The notes beneath the pieces were generated by a model. It was not told where the DNA came from. It saw only the letters and a list, made by a program, of their open reading frames with translations, and did not search any database. Both the position numbers and the translations under genes were made by a program. A DNA stretch of 64,000 nucleotides from Neodontobutis hainanensis (Eukaryota; Chordata; Actinopteri; Gobiiformes; Odontobutidae), in assembly GCA_024349245.1 (NCBI GenBank), contig JALDNG010000004.1, positions 674,001-738,000 on the forward strand, read 5' to 3'. Of the stretch, positions 45,514 through 55,800 are shown piece after piece; the first letter of the stretch is position 1; every line of letters starts with the position of its first letter.

Positions 45514-47762
45514 ATTTATGGACAACACAACAAAAGTGTTGTTTTAATGGTTCCTTAATATTTTTAGATCTGTCAGGTGTTATAATAATAATACCACTGT
45601 ATATAATATTCAATAATAACTTAATAGAGATACGTTTAAAAAGTGGAACGATAAAATAATTAAATAAAAAATAACATTTTCCTGAATACGGAGCAATCTA
45701 AATCTACCAAACCAAATATAAATATAATCTGTCCTCTTATATCTGGCAACATCCTAGTCTCCTGGTTCAAAAAAAGAAGTGGCTGTGATAGTTATGGCCA
45801 CAGTTTTAATTTTTCAACCACTAAAAGACATTACTCATATTTATTTATGATCAATATTTTTGCAGAACTTTGTTAAAGACTTGTACAACGCAGGACTGCC
45901 AACTGGAGATGAGCAAACGTAAGTCTGATGGTTACCAATACAATCCTACTCAATAGAAAACCATGCTATAGAGTCACACAGTTCAGTTAAAGCTGTACAA
46001 AGTCTGTTTACTGTTGTATTATTATTATTTTTTTCTTATTATTGTTACAGGCCAAACCAACTCATGTAGGGCAAATGAGGTAAGATTCTCCAATGACAGT
46101 AATGTTATTGAAATAATCCCTCATTAACAAGCATCTCCTTTTTCCCAGGTTCAAAGTCGATTTATTAAAAGAGTCAACACTTTATGTGACCAATTCACGT
46201 AAGTTATACCCTACAATTATTGAAAACCAATCTCTAATTATACTTATTTATACTAATTTATTTATTCTTATACTACTTTATCTTCTTTCTGTGTAATTTT
46301 ACATTGTATTGAAAAAAAAGGTTAAAGCAGAATCATCTGGACTCAGTTTTCAAGGTGAAGACGTTTCATCTCTAATTCCAAGAGACTTTATCATTTCTGA
46401 GTTCAACTGGTGAGAGCTGAGCTTATATCTCTAAAGGGAGGAGTTTCCCCTGAAACCAAACCTGATGGTTGTTCTGTTCTCACCGTGTGAGAGTTGTTAA
46501 GGCTCAGGAGAGTCATTAGTGACACTGTTCTATTCAGGTGCTGTGTTTGTTGTTCTAGGGTGAAGCTCCTTTGATTTCGGTTTCAGAACACTGTTGTAAA
46601 TATTAGGCAGCATGAATCTGAGAGATTCTACTCTGAGACCAGAACAGCCTGGTCCATCAGGTTTGTTTTCAGGGGAAACTCCTCCCTTTAGAGATATAAG
46701 CTCAGCTCTCTTACCAGTTGATCTCAGAATTGATTGATTGAAAGTCTCTTGTAATACACCTTGAAAACTGGTACCAGATGTTTTTACTTAAACATTTTTT
46801 TCATTGTTTTATAACTTGATGTAACTTATATTTACAGTGCAATGAATAAAGCAGCATATGCCCAAAAGCAGCGTGCACGCCAACAAGGAGCTGCGCCCCC
46901 TGGAGGAGGAGGAGGTGGAGGTGGAGGTGGAGGTGGAGGCAAGAAACCTGAAGAAGAGGAAGACAGTAGTGAAGAGGAGAGCAGCGATAGTGAGGACGAG
47001 ACAGGTCAAAAAAAGAAAAAAGACAATCGGCGTGTGCTAAAAATGGGGCTTCTCAATGCTCGGTCAGTTTGCAACCCGGATACAGTAACAAATCTCAATA
47101 TTCTCCTCTCATTAAGTAGGCTGGACTTTTTTCTTATAACTGAGACATGGTTACATGGAGACTCAAATGATAACTCTATTCTGAGACAGCTTTTGCCACC
47201 AAACACACGTGTTATTCATGAACCACGTCGCGGCCGTCGAGGTGGAGGTGTGGCTATTGTGTTCTCTGATCAGGTAGAGTTCAGGCAAATTAATTTAGGG
47301 CGCGTCGACACCTTTGAATACGTGTCTGGAGTTGTGACACATCGCAGCTGGGCTCACCCTGTTGTGATCCTCTGCATTTATCACCCAACATCGACAAACA
47401 CAGAACAACTGGAGGAGTTTCTGTTTGAACTTGAGATGCTCTTACGCGATGTTTATGAAAGTTATAGTCACCGTGTCATTGTGGCTGGAGATTTCAACAT
47501 ATGGGTTGAAGAGGAAGGGGTGGCGCGGAATGTATTTATTCAATTTTTGAGGCGTTCTCATCTTGAGCAGTTTGTGGACCAGCCCACTCACCGACATGGT
47601 CACACACTGGATTTGGTCCTGACCAGAAATGTTCATATCCCTGATCTTACTGTCAGGGACGACAATATATCGGATCATTCAACAGTTTCCTTTAAGGCAA
47701 GGCCCTTGTCCACAAAGGAGGCCAAGAAAAAGGCCAAGAAAGAACAGAAGCCCAAAGAATAG
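41097..47762 (+). CDS. Predicted APOL-like / LINE-type endonuclease fusion protein, 651 aa, 7 exons
   Basis: Joined exons: 41097-41099, 41974-42699, 42997-43166, 45866-45918, 46051-46079, 46149-46198, 46838-47762; all GT-AG, 1956 nt, one open frame. Residues 1-300 are apolipoprotein-L-like: an N-terminal amphipathic region, a hydrophobic Gly/Ala hairpin (about 52-98), a coiled coil (107-136), a second hydrophobic segment (about 214-262), then charged helices. Residues 301-345 come from three tiny exons. Residues 346-651 have a basic start, 13 consecutive Gly, an acidic Ser/Glu stretch, a basic KKKKDNRR, and an EEP endonuclease like those of L2/CR1/Rex-type LINEs: N417 (LLNARS), E446 (TETWL), Y525 (CIYHP), D562/N564 (GDFN), D602 (TLDLVL), SDH 622-624. 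It ends in a Lys-rich tail with no reverse transcriptase. An ISRE/TATA promoter suggests interferon control. Weak point: exon 4 also reads plausibly in another frame (NFVKDLYNAGLPTGDEQ), which would stop in exon 5. Confidence 0.6.
41974..42699 (+). CDS. Fusion gene exon 2: apolipoprotein-L-like core
   Basis: Preceded by a strong pyrimidine tract and AAAG acceptor (41949-41973). There is no suitable ATG in the frame upstream, only stops at 41908 and 41917, which argues for splicing from exon 1. Encodes CDKTTADELLELMYSWIKKS onward; the APOL signature is the hydrophobic block TMAVVGSLATIGAGVAILFT and AGAAAPVVGLVGLASTCVGT. Ends at donor GTGAGT (42700) after KGGLA, phase 0. Without that splice it would read on to a stop at 42739. 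Confidence 0.85.
42997..43166 (+). CDS. Fusion gene exon 3: APOL-like C-terminal helices
   Basis: Acceptor TTCTACTTCCAG; encodes ILGGFVGLAFSLQDAITNWK then DAIKDNHETKASKSLRDTAK and AIDEAIEKLTNRMDKT. The membrane-like segment followed by an I-x-D-type helix is typical of APOL family C-terminal parts. Donor GTATGT at 43167, phase 2. Reading through the donor adds EYVCFFSFS and a stop at 43192, so an intron-retained APOL-only form is possible. Confidence 0.85.
43338..45256 (+). repeat. 19-bp minisatellite, 101 tandem copies
   Basis: ACTAACACATTCAAACAGT repeated without spacers; 1919 bp equals 101 x 19. Variants are restricted: GCTAAC for ACTAAC, and CACT for CAGT. It occupies most of intron 3 of the fusion gene. 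Confidence 0.98.
45450..45507 (+). repeat. (TA)n microsatellite
   Basis: About 29 TA dinucleotides, in intron 3 of the fusion gene, 195 bp after the 19-bp array. Confidence 0.97.
45866..45918 (+). CDS. Fusion gene exon 4 (53 nt)
   Basis: Acceptor ATATTTTTGCAG, donor GTAAGT. In the joined frame it gives TLLKTCTTQDCQLEMSK plus a split Arg. The alternative frame NFVKDLYNAGLPTGDEQ looks more protein-like but would need an extra upstream exon of length 3n+1 and would hit TAG at 46066. The frame is therefore the least certain point of the gene model. Confidence 0.5.
46051..46079 (+). CDS. Fusion gene exon 5 (29-nt micro-exon)
   Basis: Long pyrimidine tract and TTACAG acceptor at 46050; donor GTAAGA at 46080. 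In the joined frame encodes RQTNSCRANE (first Arg split) and leaves phase 0. Confidence 0.5.
46149..46198 (+). CDS. Fusion gene exon 6 (50 nt)
   Basis: Acceptor CTTTTTCCCAG, donor GTAAGT. Encodes VQSRFIKRVNTLCDQF and the first two bases of Thr, leaving phase 2, which matches the last exon. Confidence 0.55.
46320..46797. mobile_element. Foldback (long inverted repeat) element in intron 6
   Basis: The left arm (about 46320-46468) is nearly the reverse complement of the right arm (about 46653-46797): e.g. CAGTTTTCAAGGTG pairs with CACCTTGAAAACTG, and TATATCTCTAAAGGGAGGAG pairs with CTCCTCCCTTTAGAGATATA. About 185 bp separate the arms. No ORF. A diverged relative of one arm lies near 24405-24470. 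Looks like a non-autonomous MITE-type element. Confidence 0.8.
46838..47762 (+). CDS. Fusion gene exon 7: LINE-derived EEP endonuclease domain
   Basis: Acceptor ATATTTACAG at 46837. The first in-frame ATG is at 46842, so independent initiation is also possible. The 306-codon ORF has no stop or frameshift. Order: basic QKQRARQQ, Gly13 (46902-46940), acidic EEEEDSSEEESSDSED, basic KKKKDNRR, then the nuclease fold with all expected EEP landmarks (LNARS, ITETWL, RGGGVAIVF, CIYHPTS, GDFN, GHTLDLVLT, ISDHSTVSF) and a Lys-rich C-terminus. A LINE ORF would continue into reverse transcriptase; this one stops at TAG 47760-47762. Confidence 0.85.
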
Positions 47763-48565
47763 AGCAGAAAGCAGCTGTAAACCTGGACAGAAGATAAGTA
47801 AGGGTTAGTCGGAAACAAAAGGGTGTCAATTTTCCATTCACAATAATTCAGAAGAACACCAATAATAATTATGTAATAGAGATGTTAATCTTGAGACTCA
47901 GTTGTGATTGGTGACTAAAGCTGCAACATTACTGATGTTTTAATTTGTCTGGTTTGCCTTTGAGCTTGTTGCACTTGTTATCATCGTCTATGAAGCAACT
48001 ATGAGCCCTTTTCTCACATTTTGCTATTAGTCATTCAATATCAAGAACAAAAATCCCAGTGTGAAGGGGATTAGGATCCATGATGTTACTGTTGAGTTAC
48101 TGAAAGAGTCCTATTGTCAAAGCAATGTACAAAGCCAAGCTCACTAGAATCATAACACATAGTTAAGTATAGTCAATAGTTTTAATGAATAGTTACAGCT
48201 CACCATTTTTAATCAAGATCTGTTTAGTACACTATGTATTATAATAGATACTATGAATCATGTAGTTCACATATTTCGTCTTCCAGATCCAAGCTTTTTC
48301 ATTTATCCAGGATTGAACCAGCACAAAGGTACACTGGTCTGTTCCCTTGTGGCTGGATTAACTGGAAAAAAATGTGTAATTAAAGTGTGTGTGTGTAAAT
48401 TAGATCAAATGCATTCTTTTATTCTTTAATTCTTTAATTGTGGAAAACAGTGTAAAATCCAAATAGTATAAAGTAAAAAACTTTTTTTTTGTCCCAAAAC
48501 AGTGTTTATGATGGTATCTACTGTTTATTACAAGGGATTTTAATAAATAAAAAACTTTTTCCGAG
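47763..48565 (+). other. 3'UTR of the fusion gene with tandem poly(A) signals
   Basis: No coding sequence. Two overlapping AATAAA hexamers lie at 48542-48551; the cleavage site would be expected at about 48560-48575. No reverse-transcriptase remnants are seen after the stop. Confidence 0.5.
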
Positions 48566-49620
48566 AATCACCGGTCTATGTCTTTTAACAGAGCAGATAA
48601 ATACTGTCAATTCTTTCACGTAATGTTTAACATGTTTAATGTTTATGAGGCAAAGATAATTGCTGTTCCGACACTAAAAAAAAAATGCAGCTAGTCTAAC
48701 GCTAAACTCTAAACGTCAGTTTGGTTTAATGTATTAGTATTTAGGGGGTAAAATTGGTCTGGATTTATTTTTAATTTATAAAAGAGAAGCAGGAGAGTGG
48801 AGTCTGAGACAGGGACATAAAAACAAAATCAAGTATTGGAACTTTACAGTTTTTTATTAGTGTCCTAATATACTTTTTTGCTGAAGTAAAAAGTGGCTGT
48901 AGTCACTGTAGAAATACAGTTTTGCAGTAAATCTTTGACTAATAATTTACTACTTTTCAAATGAGGGTGAAAGAACGTGGGAAACAAGCACAAGAAAGTC
49001 TTTCTCAGGAGAGCCTCAGCAGCTAAAGGGACTGAACTAAACCAAAGGGAAAACAGTGGTCCTTGAGAGAGTGTATAGCAGACATGAAACAGTGGCAGGT
49101 GTTTCAGCGTTAGCACAATTACTTTAATCTCACTCTCACCAGTTGAACGGCCTGCAGAGCCCACACAATTGGTCCCTTTGAGGCTCGTGTGGCCTCGTTA
49201 TAGCAGAAAACTTACACAGCCCACCATCCCATCAACAAACCACAGCATTTACTCGCCTCCAAGCCCACATTTGTCTTAGGTTTGTGACCATTACTCAGCT
49301 CCAAATACATTATTCGATCCTTGTCTGTTTGTTGTGCTCCCTCATATAAAACTGCCTCAATGTAAGCCTTTCATTTCCTTAGTCACCTGTGGCAACCACC
49401 TCATCCATAAGACTCACTAACACTCCCTTTAACAGATGAACTGATGATGAAACAGTTTAATGAAACAGGGACCCTCTGCATGTGACAATGTAATAACTTG
49501 GTCTTAATCCTTCACTGTGCACAGGTAGGCCTACACACTGACGTTCTATGATGGTGTTGCTCATAAGGCAAGAATGATTTTTTCATTATGAATTATTACA
49601 TGTATATCACTCAAGCCTTG
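48566..49620. other. Intergenic; no gene seen
   Basis: AT-rich sequence without supported coding or named repeat. Confidence 0.55.
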
Positions 49621-49621
49621 C

Positions 49622-49826
49622 CAGAGGCACAGTGGCTCAGTGACAGAGCGGTTGGAAGGTTGGTGGTTCAAATCCCACTCCCCCCACAGTTCATACTGTC
49701 ACTGTGTCCTTGGGCAAGACACTTAACCCACCTGCCTCCAGTGGTATTCCAGGTGTAACACTGGCGAATGGAAGCTTAATGTAAGTCGCTTTGGATAAAA
49801 GCATCAGCTAAATAAGTAAATCTAAG
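49622..49826 (+). mobile_element. tRNA-derived SINE, near full-length, tail type A
   Basis: CAGTGGCTCAGTGACAGAGC head, B-box-like GGTTCAAATCCC, body TGTCCTTGGGCAAGACACTT, tail TGTAAGTCGCTTTGGATAAA. The A-box side has a short internal deletion relative to the 63400 copy. Confidence 0.9.
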
Positions 49827-52800
49827 AATCAAGACGCAGGACTTAAGCCGGCGCAGATATAATGAGGCATGGGTGTTTTGCTTTTAATCAATCACAAGGC
49901 TTTACTCCATTATAACCAATAAATTATATAACTTTTATTATTATTTTTTATTTTGAATTTATTTGAATGTGTCAAAATTGGGAATTTATGTCAGGTTTAA
50001 TGTGTGATCATTTTAATTGTGCAAGTCTTCTGTGATGTTTTTGCAAAACAAAACCTACAGCTACATGTCTGCACAGGCTCTGTATCGACCATGGGAGGAC
50101 TGGCAATACAGCGATACTGGGGAATTCCCTGGTGGGCCGTTGGGTCGGCCCGTGGCGGTGCTGCCATGCTCGGCCCTGCTGTGTCACTCCGATTACATTT
50201 TTCATCTGTGTTCAAATGTTCCACATTGTTGCATTCTGTTTTTAGTCACAATTTGTACAGTGCCTTTTTGGAAATGGGTTTGTACCAGAGCATGTGCACA
50301 TAATAATAGTCATGCTCCTAAATAAACCTCCAATGGGCTTTAAAGAGGCTGACTTGTGCTTTGATAAAGATCAGCTGTTGTACCTGCAATGCCATGTCTC
50401 GCTCTTTTAACAACCACCCCTCGCAGCTCTGACAGAGTCGCAGCAGTAGCTTTGTCGATAGTAGATATACCGCCGTCTTGATCATCAGCAGGCCTGCATC
50501 GTCAAAAGGTACGCTCTTGGTCTTCAGGGTCCCAAGAGTCTTGTAGGAAGCATACAGAAGCTCAACAGCAAGCCATTATAGCATCTCTAAAGCAGAAGTG
50601 CCTGGGCTTATTTGTGCAGACAGGGAGGAAATACAAGCTTCATTCACTAACTTTTTCTCCTTGACATACCTCTGACTGCCCTTCACTCCAGGCCTGACCC
50701 ATGTTTGCCTCCCCCTCTCCTAAACTTCTTAGCTCCTGGGAAGGTCTTGTACACATCAAAGCTGGTCCATTCTGGGGCTATCAGCAAACATGGGATAATT
50801 GGGTGTCGGTGGTCTCCCCCTCGAGCCCGTGGTGCCTTTGTCACATGAAAAGTGCCTAAATAAAAGTAGCAGCGAGTGACAGATCCAGAGCCTGAAGCAG
50901 GGGAAGGGCAATGGGAGCCAGGAATAGCACTTGATGACATGCATATCAATGCTGCCCCTGCAAGGTAAACAATGACTCTTAATCATCAGGCCAAGTTTTA
51001 ATTAAGATGACGGTGGAGTAATTATTGCCCCTGACAGAGATGATTGAACCGGGGAGCCCATGTTCTGATTAGGATGCTTTGGGTCCTATAGAGAGCCGAT
51101 AATGACATGACCTCTTGTTGTCAGAGCAGCGGGGAGGCTCCAGTCGACAAATGTCTTCACCTCTTCTGTTTCGCTTTCTTGCCTGAGCACACATTAGAGG
51201 AAATAGGTTTCCACAAGAACAGTGAAGGGTAGAAAGGCTAAATGATACTAGTCTGGACACTCCTGGGAGGGGCATTTGTCTGTGAAAAAAAATTTAAAGG
51301 CAGATAAACAGACTTTTTTACAAATATGACAGTCGCAACATAAACAAGAGTATTTCACATTCAATCATACAAGCAAATCACAGAACGTGTTGTTTACAGC
51401 TGTGTGTGTTCTATTATACGTTTAACAGTCTTGTGTGAGGAAGCCACAGAACCACTCGTGTGTAACACTTTGTCTTTCATGTGCTGTTATTTGGCCTTCT
51501 GTGCCTTCTGTAACTTGTTGAATTTAGATGTTATACTTTTTGCTTCTGCAGCATTTGCAAAGAGTCACACCCAGCTTAGGTTGATTACAAACAAAGGCTT
51601 TGTCAGACTTGCCATAAATTAGAGGCAGTCAGAGGCAAACTATCATCTACTGTATTGTTTGTTGAATTTTTAAGACTAACCCAATAATGTAGAGTGCCCT
51701 GAGTTTAAATTTCTTAACAAAAGATTGTTAAAAGATTCATCACAACAACAAGGATCATGGTCTAGGGTTTGCATGTCCACCACAACCTCCTCAACAGAGC
51801 AAGTGTGGTCAGGTAGTTCTGATTTGGCAACACAAAACGTTTTCACAAGGGATAGTTTTCGTCCATTTTGCCGAGACAGAATGGTCTTGTGTGTAATGAC
51901 TCTGCATAAGTTTTATTAATGTCCAAAATTAACACAGACTACGTGCACATCGGACTCACAGCGCTGGTCCAGACGTCTCGATCAATCACTGGAGTGCAGC
52001 TGTCAGGAGCTTATGTAACACAAAGCAATCCCTCATTCGTCACGTCTGTGTGAATGTGACTGAAATGTATTCCTTGTGAAGAATATAAACTATAAATAGA
52101 CAGTGACCAGTGTCCAAGCGCAATGTGGTCCAGAAATTGGTATTAATAATATCAGATGAGAATTATTATTTAACATTATCAATACACACAAATGCATGTT
52201 GACACTAAGTACAATACAGCACATAACATTTAAAACAACAACGTAGAAATAAGTATCTTGTCCTCTTCAAAGCTGCTTGATACCAACTGAACTGCTGCTG
52301 GTTTGGACCAATGGTGAAGCAGCACTGGCAGTTATGGGCGGGCCTTAGGTTTGACAAGCACCCATTAAACCCTGGGCTGTAGATAGGGTTTCAGAAATAC
52401 TGAGGAAAGTATATGACTAAAACATGTTATATCTAAATCTTTGTGTGCGGAAAGTAAATACTGTTCATATATCCAATAGAAGAAGAAATAAATAAATAAA
52501 ATCTATTTTGTCATATTCTCATTATGAGCTTATCCAGACTCTGAAAATAATCTGATTGTATGAATAAATAAAAAAATACCGCCATGATTGTACTGTGAAT
52601 TAGTTCTTATAAAAATGTGCAATAAAACAGAGGGTTCTGAAATAAATCAAACTCCAGTGGGTTTCCTTTCGGCTGTTTCTCTGCATGACGTTCAGAAATC
52701 TACTCTGAATGCACCGTGGACCACGCTCTGGCTTCTCCCACTGATCTCCTCCACTTCATTGTATCGATCACGTTTAACTGAAGTCAGTGGCTGGTTTTTG

Positions 52801-55800
52801 CATTTGAAGTCTGCAGGGAGCGCTGACATCGGCCGTTAAAACGTTCTGAGCAGGTGGATGAATTATTCAGTCCTGTTTTTACTAATGAATGAATGAAAGG
52901 CTGTGATGAGCCTCGACTCACTCCGAACCTGACATTAACCACCGTAAAGTTCAGTGCTAGTTTTGTTTTTTCAACAAATATCAAGAGTTATGATACTTAT
53001 TTATATTCTTATTCCAACTAAAAAGACCATCAGGTAATTTTAATTCCATTTTATATCCTAAACATTAAAATGTGTGTGTGTTTTTTTTTTTCACAAGTCA
53101 CAATTCAATGGGAAAACTTTTTACCTATTCAAACATTAAAACAAAGCTCTCCTTAAGATATATTTTTTAGACAATCCAGCTTCATCCACTTTTCACTGCA
53201 GCTCAAACCCAAATAAACTACAGACAATATATAAAGGTCATTAAGTCATTCATTATGTCGTTATCTAATGGGGCCAACCTAACCCTTTTAGAGACAATAA
53301 AGGCTGGCTGGAGGCTCAAAGCAGGAGAATCAGGAACTGCAAAGTAAGAGCAACGGTCTCAGACTGTTACAAAGACTCAAAAGCCTGCTGAAAATTTGGG
53401 TTGATTGGAGATTGGAGCCAGGTGAGTCTTGTCTGCAGGAAAAAGACTCCGCCCACACACCCACTCACACAGAAAAGAGGGAAGAGGAAAAGACCAAACA
53501 GGAGAGCCAGTGTCACAGCCAGCCTAAAGCCTTTCTTCTAAATCCATCTTAGTACACAATGACCTGAATGAATGTAATTAAAAAACTATTACTGTTTTAT
53601 TATTCACTTTATATTACAGTAATTCAGAACATACTACGTGAGTGTTGTTTTTACATGCAGCATCTCTGTTTTCTTAACTTTTGTAAATTTAGTTAACAAA
53701 TACAAGTCGAGATGTGGACTTGGCCTTGGAGTTATAAAAATATTATAATGATTGGTCTAGTATTTCCATGAATCCACAGCTTATAAGAAAATCTATTTTA
53801 CAAATGTATCCAGACAATGGGATTAATTGGACTGAACAACCAAGACCATTAGTTGTGTTATTGTGTTTTTAGTCCAAAAAACCTTTTTCAGATTAATTTT
53901 TTTAAAGATGAAATAGATTACAGTTATAGTTACTAAAATGGGCCTCTAATGTTTAACAACCTAGTTTCTAAAAGCCTTATGCACAGGAAGCTGGTATTAC
54001 CAAAGACTTGACAGCAATAATGTCGATCAAATGGAGTAATTCCCTGAGACATTAAAATCCCACAGCTGTCATGGCACCAGTCATCACACTTTCTGACAGA
54101 ATTTACCAGAAACATGTTACCTTATGATTAAGTGACCTTTTCAACCAGATCTTCTCAATAAAAAGCTTCATTATGGATGTTTTACTTCCCCTGAGGATAA
54201 TCCAAGAGAAGCTGATCTTGAGTGAGAGCACATTTACAAGCACACAGCACATATCAACATCACTGTACATCGCTTTTAACATCATCAACATAGCTCAAGT
54301 TCTTAAACAGTAACAAGAAAACAATCTTTGGACCCCATTGACTTCCAGGTTTTTGTGAAATAATTTGTCAGTTCAGGCTACTTTAGACAAAAGATGAAAC
54401 AGGGTAGATTGAGACCAGGTGAGACTTGTGATTCAGGGACAGAGACCAAGTCCGAACCAAGACTTGTGTATGACACAATAAGTAGAAAACAGTACAGGCC
54501 TTTTTCAGATGGCTACTGACTCCCTCTATACCCACTTCTTTTCAGTTTGCAGTTCAAAGGTCTGCCATATTTAGGTTTAGGGTGTGGCTAGCAATCCTAG
54601 TTTGAAATTCCAGGGGACATTATAAAAGACAAAAACATTTTAACAGTCTAGTGTCAGACCAATGCAAACTCATGGGGCACGTGGAGCTCGGACAAGAGGG
54701 CAGGAAGGGTCAGAGGAATGTTTTTTATAAAAATGAACAATAAGCCACACGCCACGTTGGATTGACGTGACGCACTGCTTTGTGCTACCGCCATTCGTTT
54801 ACTTGTAGATTGTTGCATTGCTAACGTCCTGCCCCACCAAGCCCAGGCTTGAGGAAAACAAACTGGCTTGGATCCTTTCCAGACTGCTTCCTGATACAGT
54901 AGTAGTAGATGTATGCTGTGTCCGCGTTTTATTTCCATCTATTCATCTGTTTCCCTACATGCTTTTCTTCAGTCTGCTTTACCCACTTTTCCATTTATTC
55001 CTGTGAAAATGGCTGACCTGTGAGCTGCTCTCATGGTGGTCTCGCTTGAAAAACACAAAGGCAACATCGATTCTTTATTCTAATGTGCTCTCGCGGCTGA
55101 AACGTCCACAGTGTGTGGCAAAAATTACAGACATTATTGCCGCGGCCGCTTAGCCTTCAGGGCTTTAGCTTTTACTCCGTTTCTTTTTTTTTTCTGCGTT
55201 TGGACAATCTCTCCACATCCATCTCGCCGTAATATGAAACTGTAACAGAATGCTAAATGAATCCTGAGCCGCAGAGGAATGAAACTGATGTGCGGAATGC
55301 TAAGCTTTGCATTAAGGCATGACGATAATGGGCTGGTGTTTTATGAGTCGTCTCGATGTGTTAGCTTCCCCTGTGACCCCCCCCCCCCCCAGTGCTAACA
55401 CCTCTACCTGCTTTAATCTTACTTTAGCCTGCAGCTAAAATAAACCCCAGATGACGTGAACGCTTTGGTAAAACATCAGATTTTCTAAGTATTGATCATT
55501 TTTCTAAATGTCACTCAGGCCTTTAGAGCTGAAGACGTGGCAGTCATCTAAAAAGCTCACACTCCTCGGTCTCGTAAAATCAGTGCTATGGCTTTTCTCG
55601 CTCCAGGTTTTTGTTTAAAAAATCAAAGAACATTAAAATTTAATATTTTATCCATTGTGATTTCTTTTTTTACAGTCTAATGGAAAATGCAGTTCACTTT
55701 AAGGCCCTAGCTACAAATCCATGAATATTTTTACTACACACCTTTGTTTTATTTTTATACATAGCAAAGTTGATTCAGATTTTTACCGTTGTAATTCAAC

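Noticed and set aside
45398..45613. Minus-strand ORF through the (TA)n tract (and the similar one at 58517-58744)
   Set aside because: Ile/Tyr repeats are simply the translation of a TA microsatellite.
46842..47762. Autonomous LINE retrotransposon
   Set aside because: The endonuclease ORF ends in a stop shortly after the SDH motif, and no reverse transcriptase coding is seen downstream in any frame.
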